The notes beneath the pieces were generated by a model. That model was given only the letters and a program-made list of their open reading frames with translations. It was not told the origin of the DNA and made no database searches. Both the position numbers and the translations under genes were made by a program. Positions 1-10,460 of a DNA stretch of 64,000 nucleotides are shown one piece after another; the first letter of the stretch is position 1; the number at the start of each line of letters is the position of its first letter. Source of the stretch: Siphonodentalium dalli (lineage: Eukaryota; Mollusca; Scaphopoda; Gadilida; Siphonodentaliidae); contig CP136066.1 of NCBI GenBank assembly GCA_032622095.1, forward strand, positions 4,859,784-4,923,783. Reading direction: 5' to 3'.

Positions 1-317
1 CAATCCCAATCAACGCTGCCTATGTGTTAACTTCTGTCTCCAATCGCTCATATATGCACCATCGATTTATCGCTCAAATCATCATTTCTTACAAAATAAA
101 TACAATGCTACTGAACTCAAAATCAAAAGCTGTATATCAAGAACATAGTAACGAATGCGTGCAATTCCATACACTGTTCTGTTCGCAACTTTTCTCCTAT
201 ACCCCTGGATCGATTTCAACCAAATTAGGTGTGGTGACTCCGGGCAATCATGCGGATAGTATAACGGCGTTACGTTTTCAAAATATTGATTTTAAAATAG
301 GAACAATTTAATTTAAA

Positions 318-595
318 ACAAATGTGTGAAATTGAGTTAAAGTGAGTAAGGAGTTGAATCTAACAAGAAACACAATTTAAAATTTAAATTAAATATGTTT
401 GTTTCAAATTTAATTAATTTAGTTTTTAAATTAAAATTTTCAAATGATCAAAATGTGCGCAAAGGTGTCGCAGGCTCCTATCGCACAAAGGGGCAAGTCC
501 ATCTGACGCGCGAAATAAAGGCTCCATAGTCGAATCAATCCTGGACCCAGAGGCCAGTCAAGTAAAGGCATTTTGTTTATTAGTGCACAAAAAAC
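318..595 (+). repeat. Dispersed repeat family J, copy 1
   Basis: This segment closely matches 60410-60665 in the same orientation. Shared blocks include 'gagtaaggagttg', 'tctaacaagaaac', 'caaatgatcaaaatgtgc', 'ctgacgc...aataaaggctccata' and 'tcaatcctggacc'. Similarity may begin upstream near 175, where 'ctgttcgcaactttt' resembles 60378. No coding potential is evident: the open frames here do not agree between the two copies. A family D terminus lies about 200 bp downstream of this copy, and another lies upstream of the second copy, so J may be an internal part of a larger D-type transposon. The element class is not recognised. Confidence 0.7.
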
Positions 596-780
596 ATTTA
601 AAACAAAAACAAAAAAACAATATCGAAATTGAAAAAAACTTACCCCCACACATGTTGTAGGCGTGAGTGCTTCTCGCTTATAAATTTCTAATCAAAATAT
701 GTTCGCTGTCGTAAACAAATATTTTCGCAATAAATAAAACGCGACAGTCCGCATACGGAAAGTACGATTAATGATATCGA

Positions 781-958
781 TGATACCGAAATACTACTGC
801 TAAACCACTGGTCTGGCTGGACCAGGTTTAAACCAGAGATGACGAATGTGTCAATTAGACACGCGGTCTCGGTTTAAACCACGGATTTAGCTGTCAAACG
901 GCGGTTTAAACCTAGATATTTACGTAGATATTTTAAATCTGAGATGATGAATCCGGCC
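781..958 (-). mobile_element. Family D DNA transposon, right terminus
   Basis: The segment is full of 'ggtttaaacc'-type motifs and ends at 'gagatgatgaatccggcc'. The reverse complement of that end matches the left terminus at 59888 ('ggccggattcgtcatctc'). The sub-terminal stretch 'cggatttagctgtcaaacg' with the following 'gcggtttaa' recurs at 35310-35335. The inverted pairing of the termini seen elsewhere (34478 and 35385) suggests a non-autonomous terminal-inverted-repeat element. No transposase is visible and the superfamily is unknown. Confidence 0.55.
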
Positions 959-959
959 A

Positions 960-1479
960 CTGAGCTTCTAATGAGTTATCCATATTCCAGAACGGGCCAA
1001 TATTCAAGCAAGTGAACAGTGAGGCACATCCTGAATTAAACTAGCATAGTAATATGTTTAGCTATATCGATGTAGTTGGATGGGGATATTAACGTTTTGT
1101 GAATTCGCTAAAAGAGGGATAATACAAAATTCACACATATAATTCATAATCAGTTTCGCACTAATGCTGTCCTATGTGTGATTTTGGGACGAAATAATAT
1201 ATTCGTATCCACGAGAATGATAAAGCATGACGGCACACGGTAAAAAACATTAGCATTCAGTTCGCTGAAATGGTATTATGAATAAATAACGTCATGTTGT
1301 TGTCATTTATAAAGACATACTACAGCATACAGCATACTGGAAAATATTGGATTTGGCAAATTAACACAATAATTACTATTTATATAGCGATTTATACCAG
1401 ATGACCAAGAGTCTCCAGGGATGTGGCTAGAGGGGGGGGGGGTGTGAGGGGGTGTCTCACCCCCCAGCAGAGAGCTATA
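960..1479. other. No gene recognised
   Basis: AT-rich single-copy-looking DNA with a poly-G run (about 1433-1443). I see no exon, RNA gene or named repeat here. Confidence 0.5.
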
Positions 1480-2240
1480 TTTTCAATAGTTGGAAATTTC
1501 ATACCTGCCACAACGAAATTTCACACCAACAATAGGTTGAAAATGTTCTTGTAGTTTGATTATAATACAATTTATTGGGGGAATTCATTGTTTTTTCGAC
1601 CAATATTTGCATATGTTCCTATTTTTGGTCAAATTTTTTTTACAGAAATGGTCATCAGTTGGAAATTTTCCAACCTTAGGGGGTGACAGGTTGGAAATTT
1701 CCAACACTTGGAAAGCTTGTGTCCTGGTCTCTCCCCCGTGGCCAGTCAACAACTTCTAGTTAATTTAAGAAAACAATATTGTCATACAATTGGTCAACAT
1801 TGTCATTGGAAATGTCATCAGTTGGAAAATTTCCAACCTAAGTGGGGGTGTAGGGTTTGAAATTTCCAACAGTAGGAAGGCTTGAGGCTAGTCTAGATGT
1901 TAGGATTTTGCGATTTTCTTGTTCAGATTTCAAAATTTTCGCACACCGGACCGAACCATGGTCGGCCCGGTGTGTCATTGCCCCATCCACATGGCCAATA
2001 CAAAACTGCTAATTAGTTTAGCAAAACAATATTTTACTACATTTGGTCAAACTTGTAGACATAAATGGTCATCAGTTGAAGAATTTTCCAACCTGAGAGT
2101 GAGTATGAGGTTTGAAATTTACAACACTAGGAAAGCTTCAGTTGAGGCCAGTCTAGATGCTAGGATTTGCGATTTTCTTGTATAGTTTTCAAAATTTTCT
2201 CACACTGGGCCGAACAACCATGATCGGCCCGGTGTTTCCT
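1480..2240. repeat. Degenerate tandem repeat with GGAAATTTCC palindromes
   Basis: Three or so diverged units share 'atggtcatcagttgg', 'aaaacaatatt' with 'ttggtcaa', and the palindrome 'ttggaaatttccaac'. The marker 'gtcatcagttg' falls at about 1649, 1812 and 2068, so unit lengths are uneven. Related pieces occur at 29640-30030, 49015-49040 and 62940-63010. The open frames at 1556 and 1919 are by-products of the repeat and do not look like proteins. Confidence 0.6.
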
Positions 2241-2396
2241 AGTCTGTTGTCGGTAGCTGTGTGCATTTGTCTGGAATTAAATCACTAGTTGTTTTTTTGG
2301 GGGCAATTTTCAGGTTAAAATATCTTAATGTTCTCATACTGGGAAAATAGAAGCATGGCTTATGAATATATAGGAAATTAGGCCTGAGCATGAGGT

Positions 2397-2600
2397 ACAA
2401 GGGGGGGGGGTGCAAATGGAATTATGCAAAAAGTTGTGTTGTACGATTCGATTCAAGGGGGGAGGGTGCAAATGGAATTATGAAAAAAGTTGTGTTGGTA
2501 TGATTCCGACTCAAGGGGGGGGGGGGGTGCAAATGGAATTATGCAAAAAAAAGTTGTGTTGGTGTGATTCCGACTCAAGGGGGGGGGTGCAGTTGGAAAT
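2397..2600. repeat. Roughly 60-bp tandem repeat with long G runs
   Basis: About 3.3 copies of a unit with a long G run, then 'gtgcaaatggaattatg', then an A run and 'gttgtgttgg'. The G runs are about 6 to 13 bases. They cap the array next to the GGAAATTTCC repeat block; the last unit reads 'gcagttggaaatcccc', linking the two. Confidence 0.75.
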
Positions 2601-3477
2601 CCCCAAGGTGGACACCCCCCCCCAGCGGAGACCCTCTAGCCACATCCCTGCCAAGAGCGCTTGCATCCCTACTAGTACCCTGCCCTCTATCACACGTTAC
2701 ACACACATACATCTATACACACTTCATAGACATGAACAGAAGAGCTGATGGCATAAGATAACACATACATAACAATGTTTAAACAACATCTGAGATAACT
2801 TCCCATAGTGAGCACAGAATAATTCACTCTTAACACAGATTTTAATTCGGTCAGAGAATATGCAAATCTTGTGTCGTGTCTCAGTGAGTTCCAGACATTT
2901 GGAGCATACGAATAAAATGCTACATCGCCGTTTTTAATTTTGTGATGGAATATCCATATGAACTTGCTTGCGTCTTTGACCTCAGATTCATCAGTGGAAC
3001 GTACATGCTTAAACGTTTATCATGCTTCAAAATCCAGCTATACTAGTAGAAAGGAGAACATGCCTGACCTTATCAACGTTCTTATGATACTCCAGGCATT
3101 TTGTTGCACATCAAATTAAAGTACACGTCGAACTTTGGTTTACTGTCTGTTTAGCCATGTATATTTGTTTTCATTTGCCCACCGAACATGAGGGTTATCG
3201 GTTGTCTATGCCATGATATATATATAAAGAGTTATTGATTAATTGACTGATTAGGTTTCAGTCGACGCTGAGCAATCCCACGACTAAGAAGATAATCCAG
3301 TTGAACAAAACTATCGGAGCAAAGCAAATTTGTATACATAGCAGACAGTGGATGAAAGAAAAATATTGAGCTATGTACAAATAAAACACCTGCGAATAAA
3401 TGTTTCCTGTCGGAGACAGGAATAACAATTCAAGAACCGACTAGTATATATATCGACGTACATATCTTATATAATTT
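2601..3477. other. No gene recognised
   Basis: I see no supported gene or repeat. Frames at 2410-2761 read through the G-rich repeat and are not credible proteins. Confidence 0.5.
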
Positions 3478-3512
3478 AACCCTTTCATGACGGGAGCTGC
3501 GCTGGCGCAACA
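3478..3512 (+). mobile_element. Family B TTAA MITE, left end (interrupted)
   Basis: 'ttaaccctttcatgacggga' followed by 'gctgcgctggcgcaaca' matches the left end of the family B element at 61192. The match stops where the family C element begins at a TTAA. No right end of B is recognisable downstream, so this copy is broken or truncated. Confidence 0.5.
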
Positions 3513-3761
3513 TTAAAGGATTACTCCGGTCTAGATTTTGTTTAAACCTTTCAAGTTTGACACTGCGTGTCGCTAGTAGTCCCTCGTGTGACGCCAAATG
3601 AGAGGATCATTAATTATTCAGACTACATAATCCATGATGGAAAATTAAATCGGCTTAACTTCAATTATGGGCGGCCTACCACAAACTTTTTCGGCACTGT
3701 GATCAGTGGAATAGCGGCGATCGATAACGATACAAAAATCTAGACCGGAGTAATCCTTTAA
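3513..3761. mobile_element. Family C MITE with TTAA target duplication
   Basis: Terminal inverted repeats of about 25 bp: the left begins 'aggattactccggtctaga' after TTAA (3513-3516) and the right is its reverse complement followed by TTAA (3758-3761). The total is 249 bp with no coding capacity. The TTAA flanks suggest mobilisation by a piggyBac-type transposase. It sits at the TTAA-like position inside a family B left end, so it is a nested insertion. Confidence 0.75.
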
Positions 3762-5299
3762 AGACGAAAGTAATTACATCTGAAGAGAGGCATGACCAGC
3801 TGAATTATTGACCAAGGTCAACTGAATTGTCTTAACGCAATACACGTCAAAGAACAAAGTGGACCATTTGCTAAGACGTACCGCATGTCGACGCTTCGCG
3901 TGATGTGACCACCATAGTATAACGATGACTCACACGCCACACGGAATGCACCCCTCAACAAACAGGGTGCCACATTAATGGACGTGTATCCATCGCAGTG
4001 GGGTGTTAGACACATTTTAACCCTGGCCCACACGGGTTCATGGTTATTAAAACCAAGGCGTGTCGTTTCGGAATTGAATTGTTATCGAAACAGTGCAGAG
4101 ACCATGCGCATACATCCATCCTTTAGTATATGTTGTTGCTGGTCGGGTTACATGTCCATACATCCATCCTTTAGTATATGTTGTTGCTGGTCGGGTTACA
4201 TGTCCATTTGGTTTAATACGCAAGTAGTTAGCATACTTGTCTCGATACGTCTAGGGTGTAGATGTTGAATTGTTGAATTGGCCGTGTCGGGAACATTTCA
4301 GATAAGAGAACGAGATCCGTTGGAAGATAACTTTATGTATAAGTAAAAATGGATGTCGGCGAAGCACAGTATAGACAGGTTATAATGTTTGCATGGTACG
4401 AAGGCTGGCGGAGAAGTAAAGTCCTCCGCTATGAGAAGGTATACTTCTAGTGCCGCTGGCGTATCATGTGTCCATATACGGACTGATGTATCATGATATC
4501 TAAGCTATCTATACTTTACTATAGAGTATATCACATATCTACTCGCATACCTTGGTTATACTATGAATGTAACTAGTCGATCAGTGTCGACATATATCGG
4601 TAGGATTTGGCTTTAGATGTGTAACCTGGTACTTATTGTTCGTATGTCCTCTCTATATACAGTGCTTGGCCATTACATCGTTAGCTCTATCAACACAATA
4701 CTGGTACATATCACACTCAACAAACCCATCTGTTGATGTACTATCGGACATACTCACAAAAGTCGAAATAAAGTGTATGTATATCGGGACATTATAATTA
4801 AAGTAGGTCCTAAATAACGCCTTGGTGGAGTTCTTTTGACACCTGACCATTTTGAATATATGCTTTGTGCGTTGTGTGACCATATGCGGGAGTAAATGGG
4901 GGAGGCCCAGTGTTTATGTATTCCCTTACACTGGTTAGACCATTTTCGAGCCCGTATGCCTTCAGTTGGTGAAGCAATCTTCGTGCTGTACACTGCCAAA
5001 TGCCTCCTGAACATCGCTGTAGATAGGAAATTTGGGATATCCCTTATCCAATACGATAGTTGCATGCTATAGATACTCTAGATTAACACAGCATCTTGTT
5101 CATTTTTCCGTAGATTAATGAGGCCATGCTGCATATCTTTTGTACTTCAGACATCATTATCTCAAAACAGTTTTTGGGTTCTTTTACACACTGAGGGCTA
5201 TTTCCATTCCAAAGACTGTTTGGCGCGCATACTGAAAATCTCGTTGAGTAAAAGTTTACTCAAAAATTACTCAACCATAGTGTAATTATACCTCCAAGC
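3762..5299. other. No gene recognised
   Basis: Besides one 48-bp tandem duplication (4109-4204) I see nothing supportable. Frames at 3818, 4653 and 4754 show no recognisable domains. Confidence 0.5.
4109..4204. repeat. Two tandem copies of a 48-bp unit
   Basis: 'catacatccatcctttag' with 'ttgttgctggtcgggttac' is repeated exactly at a spacing of 48 bp. Confidence 0.9.
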
Positions 5300-5413
5300 A
5301 ACTGGAATATTTCTTGACGCTGGGTGAGCGCTGTGGCTGAGATACTATAATTGTGGAGAATTGTGTCCATTTCCATTTCATCACTGTTCATTTCATCGAC
5401 GAACAGCGTCATC
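5300..5413 (+). repeat. Dispersed repeat L, uninterrupted copy
   Basis: It matches 11246-11322 plus 11724-11756 almost base for base: 'gaatatttcttgacgctggg', 'gctgagatactataattgtg', 'gagaattgtgtccatttcc', then 'tgttcatttcatcgac'. Here it is continuous, whereas the other copy is split by a MITE. Flanking 25-bp direct repeats ('gtagtgtaattatacc' type, near 5276 and 5435) bracket it. Confidence 0.85.
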
Positions 5414-7529
5414 TGATGATATGGTGTAACTCAACCGTAGTGTAATTATACCACAGAGAAACCTAGGCTGAAGTGTTGATTAAGACAATTCTTACTCAAC
5501 ACTGAAAGTGAAATCGCTCAACAACCGATTAATTTTATTCAACAGTCGACTGTCCATGAAATTAGAACCTTGGCTTCAAAATGTTTACTCTTTAATGGGG
5601 TGACGAACTTATGAAGTTCTGACATATTTATCAGTGATCTCCTCACATCTCAATGTTGCATTTATGGATCCAAAAAATAATGTTGAAACGTAGATTACAC
5701 TTCTCGAAATGACTACCACAATTTCAAATTGAGATATTGTTCCTAGAAATTTTAAAGGTACTCAATCCGATTAATAGCCCCTCAATTACTATTTATTTGG
5801 TTTCGGTGTGGGGAGTAAAACATACTTGATTCGAGTCGAGGAAGCCACCCATCAAAGCTCAGAGTGATCAGATATCGATGTTTTAAATCTATTATTTTTC
5901 ACCACCTGGAATATATAGTGGCCCAGTAAAAGTCGACGAGAAGACCAAATTGCTGATAAAGATGGATAACTCCAAAATCAAGTGGCTTTTTTGTGTCAGA
6001 TATTTGACAAATCGGCAAAATTTCTTAGAACAAAATGTTGATAAATAACAGGTTTTCTGCAATTTTATACTGTACTTGACTGTGGTTAGAATTATTTTTG
6101 GGCAACTAATCGATTCTGATAACTGAAGCGGCATTTTTAAAAAATGATGTTGTTGGAATCTGATGATATGGGGTCATCGATTCTGATTGAGTACCTTTAA
6201 ACAACGTGTTGATTAAATCCGAAACAGATATCCTGATTTGTCATCGTTGAGTACTCTTTAGTCAACCCATGAAGATGTTCAGTGTATGATTTCGGACGCG
6301 TCTCTGTACTGATTTTATTATATGTAATGTAGTCTTCGTTTGTATTCCTGTCGTGTGTCATGTATTATCTCCTATTATTGCTTGTTGGTGAGATTACATC
6401 ATCGTTGGTCATACAGTTGACTAATTCTTTTCATAATTGCTGTCAATATGTAATATATGCTTGTTTTTCTATCTGTTTAGTTGCATACCATCAGGTAAAA
6501 TTGACGACGGTTAAAAGGTCGAATCTAATTGGTACATTAATTGTCGTCAATTGGACAGATTCATCTGTATGCTTTAGTCATCCTGGCTAAGCTAAGTTAG
6601 TCATCCTGGAGACAAACGTTGTACTAAAATAAATTAGTTATATTGACTAACGTTTGGTCTTTAATGTAAATGACCCTTTACTGCTGTTTTAAACCACCAC
6701 ATGTGTTCCGTGCAGTGCCATTCATAGTGTCATTCTTCCATGGTGTTCACTATCATACAGCGGGAACTGCGCAACAATTACACCGATGCAGGCATCGAAA
6801 GTAGTTCAAATGTCTCATCCATTGCAAGGCTGTTGTTCAGCTCCCCACATGCCACTTCCTGGGCAACTCGTTCCCATATGTGTGCTACTAGTTGTACATA
6901 GCTCATTGCTTAACTATGGGATGCAACGCTATATATACTTATTAAAGTAATATTTAATATATATATATATATATACATGTACGTATATATCTAATATTGA
7001 TACAATATATATATAATATTGATAAAATATGTGGCCGTAAAATGTAGTCCCTATCACAAGTATTGTATAGCCGTTAACAAAACGCACGTTACTTCGATGC
7101 GAAACTTTGATTTTGGACACGAGGGTATTGATTCGATGTTGATATGCAGCGGTCACTGTTTATGGGCGCCATGTTGGCATCAGATAATACGAATCAGTTA
7201 TGGTCCTTTAACCATACCATTAGCAGATATCGATCGCATTCTCCAGGGGTCTGGATCCAAACTCACTAATGAAGCGATGTGGTTAATGATAACTGAAATA
7301 AGGAGGTAGTGTTTCTTTTAGAATCGACCAAAGGAAGCATCCGTTTGGTTGCTTAATCATGCTCCCGGATCGCGCTATCCAAGGGACGTAACCGAAGTTT
7401 ACTAATATGGGGCACAAAGGGCGTCAATTTGGTTAATGGCGGTGCTAACTGTATCGGTGCGGAAATAATAAATTTGGAATAAGTGCGTGATGATATATAT
7501 TCTACTCACCCGGACCCGTTGTGTGGACA
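5414..7529. other. No gene recognised; AT-rich
   Basis: Contains a TA-rich microsatellite-like stretch at about 6950-7030. Frames at 5892, 6360, 6929 and 7019 are short and show no family features. No repeat partner was noticed elsewhere in the window. Confidence 0.45.
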
Positions 7530-7735
7530 GAATAAGTGGCTCTTAGAACGTGTGTGGTAAATCTGGAATGCAAGAGAGAATTGGTGGCGCTTACACCCTG
7601 TGTGGTAAATCTGGAATACGAGCGTGAATTGGTGGCGCTTACACCCTGGGTGGTAATCTGGAATAAGAGCGTGAATTGGTGGCGCTTACACCCTGGGTAA
7701 TCTGGAACAAGAGCGTGTAACTTCTGTGATTGTAT
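7530..7735. repeat. Minisatellite, period 47-48 bp
   Basis: About 3.5 copies of a unit containing 'gaattggtggcgcttacacc' and 'ggtaatctggaa'. The marker 'gaattgg' falls at 7578, 7626 and 7673. It lies about 150 bp before the 44-bp array upstream of the receptor gene. Confidence 0.9.
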
Positions 7736-7879
7736 AAGGACGTTTATAAGGACGGAGCACCATAGTCTCCTATTATGTTATTCCACCGCACATTTAACAC
7801 CACTTGCGATAGCGACCACTGTTGTATGTGTATGATGCCCTAGTAACTATATAGCCTGAGTCCACTTTATATCAACCGA

Positions 7880-8434
7880 CTGTGCTAATGTTGTTCCATA
7901 ACGGGACTACCGAATCGACAGCGAGTCCACGCTATATCAACCGACCGTGCTAATATTACTCCATAAATGGACTACCGAATCGACAGCGCTGTGCTAATAT
8001 TACTCCATAAAGGGACTACCGAATCGACAGCGTTGAGCTGATATTATCCATAAAGGGACTACCGAATCGACAGCGTTGAGCTAATATTACTCCATACAGG
8101 GACTACTGAATCGACAGCGTTATGCTAATATTACTCCATAAAGGGACTACTGAATCGACAGCGTTTTGCTAATATTACTCCATAAAGGGACTACTGAATC
8201 GACAGCGGTGTGATCATATTACTCCATAAAGGGACTACTGAATCGACAGCGGTGTGATCATATTACTCCATAAAGGGACTACTGAATCGACAGCGTTTTG
8301 CTAATATTACTCCATAAAGGGACTACTGTATCGACAGCGGTGTGATCATATTACTCCATAAAGGGACTACTGAATCGACAGCGTTGTACTGATGTTGCTC
8401 CATAAAGGGACTACCAAATGGACGGCGTTGAGAA
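7880..8434. repeat. 44-bp minisatellite running into the receptor gene start
   Basis: About 12 copies with a unit containing 'ctaatattactccataaagg' and 'gactactgaatcgacagcg'. The marker falls at 7951, 7995, 8039, 8082, 8126, 8170, 8214, 8258, 8302, 8346 and 8390: a spacing of 44 bp with one 43. Early units read 'actaccgaatcgac' and later ones 'actactgaatcgac', which creates a stop in the receptor frame at 8371. The last, diverged unit carries ATG at 8392 where most units have ATA. Confidence 0.95.
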
Positions 8435-9693
8435 TCGTCAGAGAGCTCACGATATTGGTGATCATTCAACTACCTGTCTTCAAATTGTGTGATACATATG
8501 AGCAAATCAGGGCGCAAAGTTTATATAATGCACTGTTTGCAAATTACAATAAGGACATTATGCCCGGAAATGGGTCATTGCAAGTTGAAATTGAATTTCA
8601 TTTGCAAGGAATCACAAACATTGATCAAGTGGCTCATAACATAGAAATTGTTGCTTGGATGGAAATACATTGGTTCGACGAGAGACTGGCATGGCACGAA
8701 GATGATGTAGGAATAGACTTTCTTGTCCTGCCTCAAACACTGATATGGAAACCAGACATAACAGTCATGAATTTACTCGAACAACCAAACAGCATAGGCG
8801 CCGCGTATCAGACAATGGGTGTATGGCCTGATGGAACAGTTGGATGGTACCCTGGTGGTACTTATGTCACGAATTGCCACATCGACGTCAAACAATTCCC
8901 TTTTGACTCGCAATCGTGTAATATAGATATTGGACCCTGGACGTCTCACAGCCAAGTTAAGGTTACAAACGGAAACGATCGTGTATATTTAGATACCTAC
9001 GTTGAAAATGACGAGTGGAATTTAGTTTCCGCATTGTTAATCGGGACTGATTTTGAAGAAGAGAGCTGGTTAACGTCAAAATGTCAGGTGAAACTGTCAG
9101 TCACCCGACGCCCCTCCTACTACGTCATGTTTACTATCGCACCCGCCATTGGACTAGCTTTACTTAGCTTAGTGGCCTTTGTGGTTCCTTACAGATCCGG
9201 AGAGAAAATGTCATTTGCAATTACTATGTTTCTCGCGAATGCCGTGTTCCTTACATTCTACAGTGAGTGGATGCCTAGGTCTTCATATTTGGTTTCGAGT
9301 GTCGCCATCTTTCTCTGCATACAGTATGTTCAGACTGCATTTATCGTGGGTGCCGTTGCCGTGGTGCAAACCTATGCGAATCGCCACAAGAGCCACAAAC
9401 CATTATACATACACAAAGTTGCGATGAAGACCATTGGATACGGAATTCGGATTGTAAAGGACGAAGACTTTTCCTTGACCGAAACAACTGATATCTGCAC
9501 ACGTGTTGACGATACGCCGGTGTTAGAGAAGGATGCGGACGGAGCTGAATGTGCGACCAAGTTTCCAGCCGCCGAGGATGACACATTTTCATGGATTGCG
9601 TTCTCGGATATGATGGATCGTTTCTTCTTGTTGTTCTTCTTCGCATTATTGTTGCTGGAAATAGTCTTACTGTTTTATTCTCTTCTATCATAG
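8392..9693 (+). CDS. Cys-loop ligand-gated ion channel subunit, nicotinic-receptor-like
   Basis: The 433-residue protein is a pentameric ligand-gated channel subunit of the plasma membrane. A hydrophobic signal-like stretch lies at 15-33. The extracellular domain shows a WMEIHW/WHEDD block at 89-105 (loop D region), IWKPDI at 118-123 (loop A), the Cys loop C162 to C176 with 13 residues between and FPFD at 169-172, and GPWTS at 181-185 (loop B). M1 is about 243-266, M2 271-291, M3 300-326 and M4 411-430. The intracellular loop is short, about 75 residues. GEK at 270-272 and Leu281 (9') fit a cation channel. Loop C has a lone Cys231 and lacks the adjacent Cys pair of acetylcholine-binding alpha subunits, so the ligand is uncertain. 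The frame is intact without introns, which suggests a retrocopy-derived family. The start is the only upstream Met giving a signal peptide; an in-frame stop lies at 8371. The ATG context is weak. Family certain, ligand unknown. Confidence 0.95.
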   Translation: MLLHKGTTKWTALRIVRELTILVIIQLPVFKLCDTYEQIRAQSLYNALFANYNKDIMPGNGSLQVEIEFHLQGITNIDQVAHNIEIVAWMEIHWFDERLAWHEDDVGIDFLVLPQTLIWKPDITVMNLLEQPNSIGAAYQTMGVWPDGTVGWYPGGTYVTNCHIDVKQFPFDSQSCNIDIGPWTSHSQVKVTNGNDRVYLDTYVENDEWNLVSALLIGTDFEEESWLTSKCQVKLSVTRRPSYYVMFTIAPAIGLALLSLVAFVVPYRSGEKMSFAITMFLANAVFLTFYSEWMPRSSYLVSSVAIFLCIQYVQTAFIVGAVAVVQTYANRHKSHKPLYIHKVAMKTIGYGIRIVKDEDFSLTETTDICTRVDDTPVLEKDADGAECATKFPAAEDDTFSWIAFSDMMDRFFLLFFFALLLLEIVLLFYSLLS

Positions 9694-10187
9694 TCGCACT
9701 TGTCAGAAGCATTGTATATGTGGAAATGTCATTGGCGCATCTAAACAGACCAAAACTAAGGAATTTTACATGTATATTCATTATATTAGGACCGGTGAAG
9801 TATGGTTCTTAATTGACATTCGAGAGCATGCAAGTCGCATGTAATGAACTGCTGTGTACACTACCTATACAATAGCGTCAAGTAGGAGACATTGCCATTG
9901 GAATGAAGTGAACCCAACACAAACCTCGCGTCATATCCGCTATTTCATTTTATGGCGCGGGCCACAGCGAAAACACATGTCAACAGCGTACACATGCTAT
10001 TCGTGTCAATGTCCGCACATGATCTGCTTAGAATCTCAACCTAATGAGTCGATAATGTGACTAAAATGCTCTCATTTTAAGAACATTGTTGACTCAACAA
10101 TAAGCGATTCTAAGCAGATGATCTACCTAAACAAGCTATATTATTAGCAGATAATGTGCGGGTTTTCGGGAAAAACCCAATAATACA
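9694..10187. other. Downstream of the receptor gene; one inverted repeat
   Basis: No gene or clear AATAAA signal close to the stop codon was seen. Positions about 10022-10128 form an inverted repeat: 'atctgcttagaatc' on the left and 'gattctaagcagat' on the right, about 75 bases apart. It could be a small terminal-inverted-repeat remnant. Confidence 0.5.
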
Positions 10188-10232
10188 GACATCAAATCTC
10201 AACCCCAGTCCCAGTTATCGTCCGCTCTTTAT

Positions 10233-10317
10233 ATATACCCTGTGCCAATGCATTATCTTATATATGCGAGTCGACCATAGGTCGCCTCGCATATATAAGA
10301 GAATGCATTGGCCTAAC
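10233..10317. mobile_element. Solo family A hairpin module
   Basis: The 67-bp palindrome at 10245-10311 (arms beginning 'ccaatgcatt', apex 'cgaccataggtcg') is flanked by 'accctgtg' and 'cctaa' as in full MITEs. The MITE ends, TTAA sites and second hairpin are absent. Confidence 0.85.
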
Positions 10318-10460
10318 AATGTTTCAAGTGCCAGACTTATTTTGTAGGTTTAGTGCGAGGGAATCTTACGTTTTTGGTGTGCATGGAGATTAATTAGAGC
10401 ATGACCATTGTCTAAACTACAGTCCAAGCCTGCAAATAGTTTGTTTGTCATTTGCAGAAC

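Noticed and set aside
8773-9781. Minus-strand frames over the receptor gene
   Set aside because: They are antisense shadows of an intact, clearly conserved plus-strand coding sequence.
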